A DNA stretch of 64,000 bases from Lytechinus variegatus (Eukaryota > Echinodermata > Echinoidea > Temnopleuroida > Toxopneustidae), in contig NC_054740.1 of assembly GCF_018143015.1 (NCBI RefSeq), forward strand, positions 10,283,140 through 10,347,139, written 5' to 3'. Shown here one piece after another: positions 35,051 to 47,665 of the stretch. The position numbers were made by a program, and so were the translations under genes. How positions within the stretch are numbered: position 1 is the first letter of the stretch; every line of letters begins with the position of its first letter. The notes under the pieces are model-generated. The model saw only the letters and a list, made by a program, of their open reading frames with translations, had not been told where the DNA came from and did no database searches.

Positions 35051-36598
35051 TGTAAATGACTAACGAGGGGATCCACGATGAATTCTGAGTGTAAATCCCT
35101 TTATTATATAGGGGCTGTATAATGACGATTGATTGATTGATTAATTGATTTATTGATTGATTGATTAATTGATTTTGTAAGGTATTATAACAGGTACAAG
35201 CACAACCTAAAATATGAAAATACCTTGAAAGGATAGCCCATCAAAGCCAACTATCAATATATTATTTTGAATAAATCACAGGTTTGGTGATAAAAATCGT
35301 GTAAATATTGTATCAAATTAATATCGCTGAGCACTGAAAACCTCGTATACTGTACTATGTAAGTCTTATTTGCACTGTCAACATGGTCAATGAGTATAAG
35401 AACGAGTGAAGTACAATATATATATTTCATTTTTTTTAGTTTGTATTTTGTTTAGACTTCGTAGTTAGTAGATAATATATTCATCAGCTTCAATGTTTCG
35501 ATTATGATATTAGAATTTACTTAAAATTTATTGTTCTGAAATATATTACTTTTTATGAAAAAAATAATTTATGAAACATATTGAGTCTTTTCTGAAATCT
35601 TTTATTTTAACTGCTATCCTATGCGATATTTTTTTACGAAACGTGAATTATGCATAGAGAAAACTATTCTAACGGCTTTTTTTTTCTTAATGATCGAGAG
35701 GAGAACTTATTGAATTTTAGTTGTTAACCTATACTGTTGAATTAGCCTTCTTAGTTTTGTTTGCTTTGTTTAAGTTTTTGTATTCTGTTATTATAAATAA
35801 ATCAAGGACCTTCATCATGTTCATGCAAAGCAGCGCAATAAGACTACTGACGAAGTCACGATGACATGAAAAAGACGTATATAGTGAATCGATGAGTAAA
35901 TAAATAAATGATGAAATAAACCGATTATGGGGGGGGGCAAGCAAAATGCAATGAGAATATTAGACAATACAAAAATGTAAAATATGAATATGCAACTATA
36001 TGCTGCATTTATATACAATTTCATTAATCAAAACGATTTGTCCTTTTTTAATGGTCGAATAAGTTTATCCAACATGAATGTGTATAGTCTTCCAATCATG
36101 TAAACGGTGTTGAACGTGTGGGGGGTTTGTATCGAAAGAAATAATTATAACTCTGTAAAGCAGGTACGGGAAGATCGTATATAGTTAAGAATAAGTGGAA
36201 GTTTCTTATTAAAAAATAAATGAATTGGATGTACAAGTGATTTTATTGTTTTCTTAGTTTGTGTGTGTTTGTGCAGTGGCGATGTGGGCCAAAACAGACT
36301 TGATGGGGGCATAATGTGGGGGAAAATAGCCTTTTTAAAATGAAAATCCAATTTGACATAGGGTGTGACATATTGAACAATTAATATCACATCATTCACC
36401 CATGGCCAGCCGGGTTCGGAGATGTGAGAGTGGGGAGAATAGAGAGAAGGAAAGACATATATATATGTGAGAGAGAGAGAGAGAGAGAGAGAAAAAGAAA
36501 GAAATGCCGATAGGAAAGAGCGTGATAAAAAGAGAGAGGAAGGGAGAAAAGAGAGGTAATTGGCGGATTTTGTTGACGGCCATCAGAACACGGAAAGT
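35051..36598. other. Unassigned AT-rich DNA with short repeats
   Basis: A GATTGATT repeat (about 35127-35175) may be the tail of a LINE. A GA repeat occurs at about 36470-36492. No gene is recognised. Confidence 0.5.
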
Positions 36599-36667
36599 GT
36601 TTTCCTCACGGTGAAATTTGTTTTGTTTATATATTATAAACAAAACAAATTTCACCGTGAGGAAAAT
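36599..36667. repeat. Perfect palindrome, 32-bp arms and 3-base loop
   Basis: The left arm 36600-36631 (starting TTTTCCTCACGGTGAAATTT) is the exact reverse complement of 36635-36666, with TAT between. A single-copy perfect hairpin like this is unusual. It could be a young element, a cruciform site or a fold-back sequencing artefact. Confidence 0.9.
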
Positions 36668-37760
36668 GATAAAATATGCTTAGACCAAAGAGATATTGAC
36701 AATGAAAAGAAATCTTTGGCTTTCGAATAAGGACAATAGGAAGAATCAATCCGGAAAGAATGACGTACCCTTCATCATCAAAAATAACTTTTAGAATTCT
36801 TTGTTTTGCTGCAGTGGGGAGTGAGTTGCAGCAGTGCGTTGCGAGTACTGTATATAAAAGTAAACTGCGAGTTTTCTTTGTGTAGGATAACAAGAGATGG
36901 CGCTGTTCACAATCGATAGCGGTTTTTACATTCGATTGCGATTTTCGATACTTTGACCGAGGACCTATTTGGTTCTGAACAATATTATAGGCACCTAAGA
37001 CCGCCACTTTCGGTGGTCGCATTCATATAAGGGCATTTTTTTTAATGAAAAATAGGAGACTTTGGGGAAAAAAGCTACACTGCAGTCTGGCGCAGATTAA
37101 GAGGAGGGTCAACCGAACAACGGTGTACCAGGCTTTTGTGAGCCAAAATAAGGATTCCTTTTTGAAGGATTTAGGAAATGAGCAAGGGAAGTATTATTCT
37201 CGTTGCCGATTATCTTTGAGGGGGTAAGAATAAAGGGTAATTTCGGTATTTTTTTCTTAAGTTATTTTGGTGAATGTGGTCAAATTGTTATCTTTTAGGA
37301 ATGAGATCCCCTTTTCTCAGTCTTACTGACTGTGACGATTTCCTTTAGTCTCATTAAAAAGAATATTTTTTTAAATAATGGGTGTAATGGGAGAGAAATT
37401 CAATAAACAATGAAAGGTGAGAATTCTTCACTGGGCCCCTTTACCGTCACTGCAAATTTGGGTGAAGATTAATTTGCATGTAAAAAATGCATATAAAAAT
37501 TGTAATCACACCACAAAGAAGTTCACCCTGGTGATAAATTGAGTTCAGTGATGTAAAAGCAGACAAAGTGGAGAAAAATATTGGCACTCGTAAATCCATC
37601 AAGAAATACAGAGAGCTATGTATTTTTTTTTAAAGAAGGTAATATCCAGACTTGTATCACAGTTTATTACAAGAAAACCAACTCGCTGTGGAACACAAGT
37701 GATATAAAAATACATTGAAAAAAAACTAATACATTCAATTTCTCATCAGTTGTTTGTACT
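36668..37760. other. Unassigned DNA
   Basis: A 131-codon minus-strand frame (36627-37022) has no recognisable domain and overlaps the palindrome. Nothing else is identified. Confidence 0.45.
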
Positions 37761-37770
37761 GTATATATAT

Positions 37771-37839
<69 letters not shown>

Positions 37840-37996
37840 GTGATGATCAAGGACCTAAACATTGCGTGGGTGCTTCAGTGAGTAATATATTGGCGAAGAA
37901 GCTCAAAAAGCATTGAAGCGGGAGACGTAGCCTGGATTTCTTCAACTTTTATTAATACAAGCTTTCGGCCATTTAGTTCGGCCTTCTTCAGGTATC

Positions 37997-38053
<57 letters not shown>
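37761..38053 (-). mobile_element. Penelope-like element terminal fragment between (TA)n runs
   Basis: On the minus strand the sequence reads CCTGAAGAAGGCCGAACTAA, then ATGGCCGAAAGCTTGTATTA, followed by an AT-rich stretch and CCAGGCTACGTCTCCCGC. CTGAAGA, a GGCC/GGCC stem and GAAA in that order match the conserved core of hammerhead ribozymes (CUGANGA...GAAA) found at the ends of Penelope-like retroelements. The fragment lies between two TA microsatellites (37761-37836 and 37999-38053), a common setting for these elements. No reverse transcriptase is attached. Strand and family are inference. Confidence 0.4.
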
Positions 38054-38054
<1 letters not shown>

Positions 38055-39036
38055 ATATAACCCTATCATATTGCAGTATGAATATAATAATTTAAAATAA
38101 TACCTGGAGACATTGCATAATAACATTTTATTGCAATAAAACTGATGATTCCGATAAAAATAAACTCACCGCCCACACTTCTCGATTCCTATACTATATA
38201 GCTGTCCTCTAGGCCTACAAGCATCTATATCATTTATTGCAAACAATAATGTTTTGGGCTGTATACTTATCATGGACCAGATCTGACGGTATTATCGGAA
38301 ATAACACAACAATCATTAAAAAATACATCAATATAAACAACTTAATAGCTTAACTTGTTTTCATGTTATGCTAACTAATCAATATCAGATAATGCACTGT
38401 AAAATTATAACAATTGCAAAGTCGTAAGTTCAGAGGTATTATAATCCCATGGGTATCAATAATTATTGAGCATTAGTAGAACACATAATTAACTAGTCCA
38501 TATCAAGCATAGAGGGATACTTGAATGCATGAAGGAATTTTTGAACAAAAGCTATTATTATCTATAAAGCCAGTTCTGTAAGACCAATAACGGTATAAAC
38601 ATTTAAAGATTTGTGACGTCAATATGAGAGTAGGCTCCCCCGTAAATGTCATATAAATTTCAGAGCATGTTGTTATTGTTGTTGTCAGGTTGTTTATTTG
38701 GGTATTAACATTCAGGTATGAATATTGATGCTTATTTAATTGATAATTCTTATGTTGTGGTTATGGTATGACGGTCAGTGCTGCTTAAATAGAATTCATA
38801 GGAAATGATCATCCCACACACACACACACGCACACAAATCCCCTGAAAAGTGAAAAGGGTCCTAATTAACACAAACAGCATTTAATTACTCTGCCAATTT
38901 GTTATGTTGTGAGAACCTTCATACAACACTGCAGATACGTATACCGAGCAATAAAAAAATCCTTTGGATGACTTTGTAGGCCTACGTAATATTTTTCTCC
39001 AGCAACCCTATCCATGCTATCTCTCTCCCACTGACA
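38054..39036. other. Unassigned DNA
   Basis: A short CA repeat lies near 38815. Nothing else is recognised before the LINE 3' end. Confidence 0.5.
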
Positions 39037-39400
39037 TTTTTTTTTGTTTTGAAGTAGTATTTATTAAAACATTCAGTTCAAAATCATACATACAATAGTA
39101 AATTAACAAAACATTGTTCACAAAGTCAAATAAATAATTATTCATAATACAAAAAAGAATTGTACAAAAAAAATACAGAATATAACATTCGCGTCATCAG
39201 GAACAAAATAGTTATAACAAAATAATTCATAGTGACGCAATTGAACTGAATGAGTAAAACAAAGTAAAGCCCTCCTATCCCAACTGCCCCTCCCCCCACA
39301 TCCCATCCAAGCCCAGGAAGCGCGACCTGCTTCCCTCCCCTCAACCCTACCCTCCATTTCAGTCTAACTGTATGGTTGAACTTTCTTAGCCTCAGCATCC

Positions 39401-41760
39401 CTAGAAAATAAACTTGTCCCATTTTCTGAAATGATTTGTTAATAGACCTCTCTGTTCAGCTAGTTTTCTTTCTTCAAGTCTATCTTCTTGTATTTTTTCC
39501 TTGATATGGTTAAGGGTCGGTGGATCTTTTGTGTTTCTACTATTTTTTAAAATCATATACTTTATGAGGATTATTATGTGATTTAATAATTGAGCCTCTC
39601 CTTTAGTTGACCCTTCCACGCCTACGTGTACACCTTTTTTATCTATATTTGTAATGATAGGGAGTTGAAGCATGTTCCCACATTCTATCCATATAGTTTT
39701 TATTTTATCACATGAAAAGAATATATGATCATATGTTTCTTCTTCTTTACTGCAGAATGAACATAAATCATCTGTTGTCATTTTAAATAAATATAAATAT
39801 TTTTTTGTGTATAGTATATTGTGTAATATTTTAAATTGAAATTCTCTGAGTCTGCTGTTCAGAGTCGATTTTCGTGGTCTTAGAAAAATATCAGATATAT
39901 CCTTGTTTGTTAAATTATATTTTTCCTCAAGTTTTTTAAATGCTTGGGGTATATCCGATTTCATACTTACAAGAATATCATATATTCTTTTTGATGTGAT
40001 GTCTTGCAAGTCAAAAGTCCTGCCTTTTAATTGAAAATCCAAAATTAACTCACTATCTATAGAACTTTGACCCCTTTTTTCAGCGAGTCCTTCCAAAAGT
40101 ATGGAATGTTATTAAAAATTTCGAGTATCTTTTCTATTTCAAAACGATCCAAACCCATTTTTTGAAAGGTCGAAATAGACTTAATCTTCCCATCTTTATC
40201 TACAATATGATGGAGTTTATAAATTTTCTTTAAAAACAGCTTTTCATTATAATATGTTTGTCCTTTCAAACGGATGAACCTATTATTGAAAATGATCTCA
40301 TTTCTTTTATTCTTCTCTTCTTTAAGTAAAAACAATTTCTTATTGAACCATACATCTAACATTTCTGTATAAAATTCTGGCAGTTCAAATCCTATCAAAT
40401 TCATTGTGAGGTTACTAAAAAAAATTAGCAATCCTCCCATATCGTGTGCTAAGTATCTGAAATATTGTTTCCATTTCATTTTTGGCTCTCCCATTATAAG
40501 TCTTTTAATCCACATAATTCTTTGTGTCTTAATGAATAACTGAAAATTTGTCATTTTTAGACCAGCATGACCATAATCTAAATAAACAATGTCTCTTTGA
40601 ATTTTATCTTTACCACCCCATAAAAATCCAAAGATCAGTGTATTAAGATCCTCTATTACCCATGTCGGGACAATGGTAAGAGAAGAAATGTATATCAATT
40701 TAGATAGTACAAATGTTTTAATTAACTGAATTTTGCCCATTAATGTCAAATCCCTTTGCTTCCACCACATCAAAATTTTCTTTATTCTACTAAGTATTTC
40801 TTTGTAATTTATTCTTACTTGACTTTCTCTATCTAATGAAAAATATATACCTAAGATCCTAACCATCTGCTCCACTTTACCAAAAGGTAAAATTTGATCT
40901 ATTTGTTCATGGTGTCCCAGTAACATAATAAAGGTTTTATCTTTATTCATCCTCAAACCTGACGTTTCGGCAAAACATTCGAACAGCATATCTAACTTTT
41001 CAATGGACCGAGTATCTTTTACAAAAATTGTCATATCATCTGCGTATAAAATTTGCTTAACTTCTGTATTTCCAAACTTGATTCCGTGAATTTCTGGATC
41101 AAGTCTTATTCTGTTAGCCAAAATTTCAATACATAAAATAAAGAGATAGGGGGATAACGGATCTCCTTGTCTTACCCCTCTCCCTATATCAAAGTAACCT
41201 GTTGAAATACTGCCATTGAAAACACAACTTTCAGCTTTTTTATACAAAGTACTTGTCCATTTACAAAATGAGGGTCCAAAACCAAACGTTTGCAAGACTT
41301 TAAACAAAAAACAATGTGAAACCGAATCAAATGCCTTTTCAAAATCAATGGCCAATAGATATGCCGATATATCATTTTTTACTGAATGAAAAATCATGTC
41401 ATCTATAAGTCTTATAGCTTCCCCAATATTCCTTCCTTTTAAATATCCTACTTGGTCGACATTGATTATTTCATGCAACACCTCCTTTATTCTTATTGAT
41501 AGTACCTTCGCCAAAATTTTGTAGTCTACATTTAACAGTGAGATGGGCCGATAATTTTTAATATGTAATGGATCCTTTCCTTCTTTATGAATTAAGGTAA
41601 TAGTTGCTTGTCTTTGTGATGGCGAAAGTTCTCCTCTCATAAAAGCATTATTTAAAGCATCAACTAAAACATCCCCAATTAGCGGCCAAAACACTAAATA
41701 AAATTCTACGCTAAGCCCGTCATTACCCGGTGATTTATTTAACTTCATCCCTTTTAAAGC
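39401..41760 (-). CDS. LINE ORF2 3' half: reverse transcriptase and C-terminal region
   Basis: The product copies LINE RNA into DNA at a nicked target site. Visible RT blocks in order are KSPGNDGLSVEFY, TLIHKEGKDPLHIKNYRPIS, the block AIDFEKAFDSVSH, RGVRQGDPLSPYLFILCIE and the active-site ILYADDMTIF. The C-terminal part includes RPRKSTLNSRLREFQFK and a zinc-knuckle-like CSFCSKEEETYDHIFFSC. The frame is complete through 41760-40057 apart from the missing upstream half. One frameshift near 40060-40095 moves the C-terminal part into a second frame (40096-39401). L1/Tx1-like is the best clade call from the motif set; it is not autonomous because the ORF is split. Confidence 0.9.
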
Positions 41761-41761
41761 A
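41760..41761. other. Target-site duplication CA, left copy
   Basis: CA at 41760-41761 matches CA at 52774-52775. The LINE coding sequence shows that one CA pair was present originally, so a 2-bp duplication flanks the insert. Confidence 0.8.
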
Positions 41762-42360
41762 CACCCACAAAAAAAAGTGAGTCACCTTGACTCACTTTGG
41801 CGAGTCACCAGTTTGTCCGTATAGCGAAACACTTTTACGAATATGTGAGTCACCATGACTCATTAAAGATGAGTCTGATCATAGAAGACTCATTTTTAAT
41901 GCATCATAGTGACTCATCTTTGCCTTGCAGACTCATTTGTAATGAGTCATGGTGACTCACATAATCTAAAGACTCACTTCAAATGAGTCACCTGACTCAT
42001 TTAAAGTGAGTCATTAAGACGCAGACTCATTTTTAATGAGTCGTGGTGACTCATATAATCGCAAGACTCACTTTAAATGAGTCACATTGACTCGTTTGAA
42101 GTGAGTCAGTAAGACTCAGACTCGTTTGGAATGAGTCACGGTGACTCATGTGATCCTTCTAGTGTGTCGTTATACGGACAAACCAGTGACTCATCAATGA
42201 TGAGTCAGGGTGACTCACTTTTTGCCTAGGTGAGTCACATGACTCAGATGGTTTTACTTAAATGAGTCATTACTTCTGTTCGTAGATCAAGCCTCTTGAC
42301 TCACTTCATGTATGAAGAAGTGAGTCAAGGCGACTTAACTGAAAATGAGTCAAATACATA
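41762..42360. repeat. Left subterminal TGAGTCA/TGACTCA array
   Basis: About 30 GAGTCA or TGACTC words occur in roughly 580 bp, many as perfect TGAGTCA, often in facing pairs such as GTGAGTCACCATGACTCATT. Inside is an inverted pair: CCAGTTTGTCCGTATAGCG near 41809 faces TACGGACAAACCAGTG near 42175. TGAGTCA is the AP-1 (TRE) consensus. Confidence 0.85.
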
Positions 42361-44064
42361 TGTGATAATTACACCAAAAGAAAAGGGTGTAAAATGATGC
42401 CAAATAAAATAAATGGTCTGTTGTCATCATAGGGGCTTTTCCAAAAATGATTAATAACATTTTCCAAGTAAACATGATCATCAGCAAAATTGAATGGATC
42501 AGGAAGTCTCATTGCATGCTTTAGATGTGCCGATTATGATGGACCTACAACCAACAGATCAATAGCCTAATGCTAACTTAACAGACACATCACAATCAGT
42601 TAAAGCAAACGAACTAGAATGTATAAATGCATTGTACATGCCATCTGATTTATTTCCTCTCAACAATAAATCTCCAGAGTCACCATCAATATTACCAAAA
42701 CAAAAGTGACCATTATGCATCCGTGATGTAACCACAACAGACAGAAATGTGTTTCATGGGATAAATGTTTAAGAGTTTACTTGAAAAATAATTATGGTTG
42801 CTGTGCATTTCTTTCTATAATAAAATCTATTCTCAAGCATAGAATCCAGTCACCAAACATGTAAATAAGTGCACTGCTACCTCTCATCAAATAAAAAATA
42901 AAACTATCAAGAGAGAGAGTCATAGATTTTATAACTGATTGGCAACATGGTTTAACCGACTAAACAAAGATAAAGCTGTCACAAAACGTCAATTTTTCAA
43001 ACTTAAGCATACGTACAAACACAATTTAAATTTAAGAATCCCCATGCATGACACGGGAATTCCCCAAATGTCAATTTTTGCTGTAGGAAAACCCACAAAA
43101 ATATTTTACTACTAATAGTACAAGACAATTTCAAAATGTGCAATTTGGATTTTCAATTAATTTTTAAAGCACTTCGCAGAATCCCCCATTCTTAATACCA
43201 TTTCTCTCACTGTGAAGCCCTGGTATTTTCCGCAAAATCTGCCTCCTATAGCAGCTGTATCTTCAAGCAGATACTGACCTTTTCTATTTAAATATATTTG
43301 TGCAATTTTTTTTTTAAAGGCAATGATAATTGTGGTGATTGGGCTATTAAGCAATACCTTTGACATGCTTGGAAATGTGCAGATTGGCTTAAAACTAATG
43401 GCAGTGCTTTGTCAAATTTATAAAATTAGTTTCAAATCAGTTGCATGTGCTTACCATCTCAATAAATGTAAACATTGAGAATTGTTTCCATCATGTACTG
43501 ATGTTGGAAGCCATAATCTTGAAAAGTGCCTTTGTATAATTCTTGGAATTAAATACTAAGTTGCTTGAAACTTACAAACTAACTAAAATTCCATAGAGAA
43601 CCTTTAAAATGTTGTAATTCTTCAAATTTGTGGTGTTAAACTTATTTACATGTACAGTAACAAAATGTGTACAAAAATAAAAAAGTAGAATATTAATAGC
43701 TTAGTCTTCAATTCCCCCCCCAAAAAAAAAATTGTTGACCATCTGATCTGTAAAAATTTTGGGTCCAAATATCTTTTCTTTTTTGTGTGTGCAAAATCCT
43801 ATTTTATCTGTGACAAAAATTTCATTAAGCATTTATACGTAATTCTTGGGATATGAAAAGATTTCCAATTCAAGGGCCACTGAAATTGTACTGAAGCAAA
43901 GCGAAATAATGCACATACTTGATGTCTAAATTCACGGTCAACCTGTCGTATCTATTTCAATCTATTTTGCACATAAAAGACAGATACAACACCTAAGGTG
44001 ATTGCACGTAGAGAAAGTGTGATCAGCTGTGTTGCAGTAGCATCACCCAAGTAATTAATTTCTA
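42361..44064. other. Element interior, unassigned
   Basis: AT-rich sequence between the left array and the decayed gene. One 69-codon minus-strand frame at 43157-43366 has no recognisable motif. Confidence 0.5.
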
Positions 44065-44926
44065 TTAAACTGAAGAACTACTGGCATCAGCATTTCGGAC
44101 AGCATTTAAGTCATACAGGCTTCTTACGACCTTGGATGAGGGTTGAGATGTGGAATCTATGTTCATCAGAATCTTCTGAATGAATGTGAGGGTGTTACCC
44201 ATCTTGGGGGTGTATGATCAGTTGAATACATAATGGGCCGACATAAGCAGAGAGACTGCTGACATGAGGTAGGTGGTTTTCTCGCAGATGACTTCATTCT
44301 CTGCTGTAATATAGGATGATTGCAGAATTTCCGTGAATTTTTCATGATCACTGCTCAGAGTCAGACCTGCACTGTCGGGCTTACTTTTGTAGATGATTTT
44401 GGCGATTGGTCCGTTTTTTATCCTAAAAAAGGGAAACATAAGTGAGAAATGCTGATTAGTTTATTTCTGGTAATGTACACAAGGCAAATTGGTTGATCCT
44501 AGTGAAAATGATAATTTCAAGGTTATGCTAATACATATACTGCTAACTGTACTGTAGTCCAAGATGTACTAGTATGATATTAAATGAAACACCATAGTAT
44601 TTACTTTGATACTTTACAAATTGTAGCCTAAAGAACCGCAAGACTTACAAAATTGTAACTGTAATAAAGAATTTCTTAGCCATGGTTGAGTAAGTGTTCA
44701 CTATGAATTATCATCCAAGCTCTATCAAATTACATGGATGGAAATGAATAATAAATTGGACTCAGAGTTGAGAAATGTACTACTTTCTTGGAAACACCAA
44801 AACATCAAGTTGAACAGTTTGTATAGCCATCAAATCATTTATATACAAGTGGAACGCCTCTGGCAGTCTCGCCTGCATTACTCAGTTCAATATAGCAGCA
44901 GTGCTGACTTTGATGGTCAAAGTTCA

Positions 44927-44956
44927 TTAAAGGACAAGTCCACCCCAACAAAAACA
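44927..44956 (+). mobile_element. Fragment of the AAAGGACAAGTCCACC MITE
   Basis: TTAAAGGACAAGTCCACCCC continues ACAAAAAC, matching the left tip of the MITE at 33874. The following bases differ, so only the tip is present. A related stretch near 27170-27250 shares CCATTGAAAG...AGTTATGG words with 44985-45060. Confidence 0.6.
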
Positions 44957-46097
44957 CTGACATGGCAACACACCTGGCTCATGACATACTCCATTGAAAG
45001 TGCTTTTGTTTTTTGGAAGCCCCCCAGTTATGGCCGCCACAAGTTACAGTGAGGTGAAGTCGAATTCACCTATACTTTTCTTAAGCCACTTCAAAAATTT
45101 CTAAGTGCCTTTTAAATCTGAAGTACTATTATTGCAACTTTCAATTAGAATAATATTAGCAATGAATTAATATTTTATTTATTTTTTTTTTTTTTGGGGG
45201 GGGGTGAAAATTAAGATATAGGACCTACTCTTCACTTTAAACCCCTATGAATTAAACCCTGGTGTGATATTGGTTTATAGGCTTCAGGAGGATGTTCTCA
45301 ATTTATGAATCAACTCTGGAGATAATTTGAGATTCAATAAATCAATTATCACGAAAATTATACTGATGTGTAATCTTCTTTACATTGATGCTAAACAAAA
45401 GTTAGCAATCAAAATACTTAATCAAATGGGCAAAATCTAATCCCTTATTCTCATAAGTAGAATTCTATGGTAGGCAATGTTCTTTTCTTAATCTTTCGAA
45501 GGTTAGGATCTCACTGTGATAGTGAGTAATACATCATTTCAAAACTTATTAGAATTTCCTGTGTTAAAAGAGAGATTAAATCCAATATCTATTTCTTCTG
45601 ACTTTTTAAGAGTTTTGTGGTGCCAGGTCTCATATGGCCTGTCAGTTGAGCTATCTAAATGGACATGCCTGCGACAGCTTCACTCACTCACTCAAAATTC
45701 TGCTGATATTTGTATAAACCTTAAATGAATTTTAAGCATCAAACTTACCTGGCTATGCTGACAAAGCAATGCCTTCTCTCCAAAAATAGTAGGAATCAAC
45801 AGAAGTGCTCCACATGATTTGATCACTGCAAAGAAAAAAAAAATGAAGACTAAACTCAAGCAATGTAAATCGAACTCCAGAATATCAGTATTTTTGTGGT
45901 TGTCCATTCAGAAATATTAAAAATATACAGTATACAATATACATTTTGACCAACTGGCCTGGGTCATCCTTCTTTAACCATTTGAATTGCACATCAGGTA
46001 TAAATAGAAGAGTACACTTTGGAGCCATGTAATTATTGTCTTTCTCTCTCTTGAAATTAAAATGGGGCATATGGATTTGGGGCTGGTAAAACTCGGC

Positions 46098-46122
46098 GGG
46101 GGGGGGGGGGGGGGGGGGGGGG
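46098..46122 (+). repeat. Poly-G run (25 G)
   Basis: An uninterrupted run of 25 G in the intron between pseudogene exons 2 and 3. Such runs are length-unstable and error-prone in assembly. Confidence 0.9.
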
Positions 46123-47665
46123 CAAGTACAGTAACTCTTTAACCATTTTCAAAGTTTTCCTCCCAAGAATAAAATTATTGCAAACCCACTCCTTATCAAA
46201 CATCTCAATAACATACTTTTCCTGGTGTCTTCATTTTCTGCTGCTGCAGCCAAGATCAGGTTTTTGAGCTCCAAACCTTGCTTGGGAGTCTTGCATATCT
46301 CTAGTAATGGATCAGCATATTCAAATGTCCTGCTTCCAACTTCTGCTTAGTTGGGTCCTCTGACAGTCTCTCAAACTCTTTCAACATCAAATGAAAAGAA
46401 TAAAGAGGGAATTTAAACAGGGCAGTCTTATGTTTCTCTGCGTGAAAAAAAAAGAAAAAGAATAGGTGTGTAAAAAATGGCTCAATCAAGAATAATTTTG
46501 AAGACTATGTGCAAATCTCTACACTCTTGATAAAATGACCCAACTGACTCCAGTCTTTCTTTGTCTCCACGAGTTGGAATCACTTTCATTCTATATATAC
46601 AATAATCAATGTATTGAATTCATATGGAAATTTATTGGTGAACAATTACATACAGTTCTTGAAATGGGCCTATCACTTAACCCATTCACAAAGATAAGTT
46701 TTTGCATGAGATGCTCAGTGAAATTGTCCCTTACTTGTCAGCAAGAACAAAAATTCTATTAATTAAGAACGAAGAGTAAATATTTTGCTCTTGTAAATTT
46801 TAGTACTTTGCAAATTTTGATCTCCTTTAACTATCATAATTTTAAGCCTGTACACGCTACTTACTGCATTGAGTGTGAAATGGTAGGACCTTTAGATTCT
46901 TCTCGATCAACAGACATGATATGATTGAGATCAGATAAAGATTAAAATTTCAAACTTTCTAAATATTATGTTTTCACACAATTTATTGATTATTTCAAAG
47001 ATGGATACTAATAAACTAGGTTAAAATACAGAATGTGATTGCATGATCCTAGAAATGTGAACATACCCATTTCTATAAAACTTATAGCTCCAATTCTAGT
47101 TAACCCTAACTAGGCCGGTTTTTTTTTGGCTGTTCTGTGGCCGGGAGCGGGGAGGGGGGGGGGGGCGGGGTTGATTCAACCCCCCGGCCTGTTTAGGGTT
47201 AAGCATGGACTTGCTTATTGCAAGAATAGACCCTTGTTACACGTAAATCTAATGATAGATTCTTGAAGTTTCTTGATCTGTATTAACGCTGATTTGAACT
47301 TACCTCATCTTCATGGAAAAGGTAAGGGTACATATCCTTCAAGTAGGATTCAGTCCAGTTGCTGTTGATGATACCCTTGCGCTTATGGGCATAAGTTAGT
47401 AGATTGTCTATCATCAAGCTGTCCTGTCTTGTTTTTCTGGATTCATTCTGAAGCATCTTGATGTGAGCATTGATCGTTTCTTCATCCTCACTTTCTGGGG
47501 ATGCAGGAAGGTACTTTCTTTATGCCATACATGTGTTTGCCTGCAGCTTTGTCTGGTTTGGGTGTAGTCCCCTTTCTTTGCTTCCATTTGTCCTAATGGA
47601 TTATCACGTTCATGACATTTCCTGCAATTCCTGAATCTGTTGCGTAGTGACTTCTTCCAGTAGCC

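Larger units (their letters stand above)
39037..41761 (-). mobile_element. L1-type LINE, 3' part (RT, C-terminal domain, 3' UTR, poly-A)
   Basis: This is the downstream half of a minus-strand LINE whose upstream half is 52774-54190. It runs from the start of the reverse transcriptase domain to a 3' UTR with AATAAA (complement near 39060) and an A-rich tail at 39037-39050. The break with the upstream half is caused by the 11-kb insertion at 41762-52773. With the insert left out, the ORF runs straight through GECLAA and LKGMKLNKSPGNDG, so the LINE was there first. Confidence 0.9.
44065..47665 (-). pseudogene. Decayed spliced gene of an uncharacterised SAMD3-like family
   Basis: Four minus-strand exons are visible: 47665-47304, 46435-46217, 45825-45749 and 44422-44065. 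Exon 1 holds GYWKKSLRNRFRNCRKCHER and, in another frame, YLPASPESEDEETINAHIKM then TYAHKRKGIINSNWTESYLK. Exon 2 holds ALFKFPLYSFHLMLKEFERL and, shifted, YADPLLEICKTPKQGLELKN. Exon 3 encodes IKSCGALLLIPTIFGEKALL and joins exon 2 in phase. Exon 4 encodes NGPIAKIIYKSKPDSAGLTL then LLMSAHYVFN, followed by TGA (44218-44220) and an open tail with MGNTLTFIQKI. I recall this layout from lineage-expanded animal proteins auto-named SAMD3-like; function unknown. There are at least three frameshifts, one of them at the exon 3/4 junction, and one stop, so this copy is dead. Upstream exons were not found. Confidence 0.65.

Noticed and set aside
36627-37022. 131-codon minus-strand frame
   Set aside because: It ends inside the perfect palindrome and has no recognisable motif.
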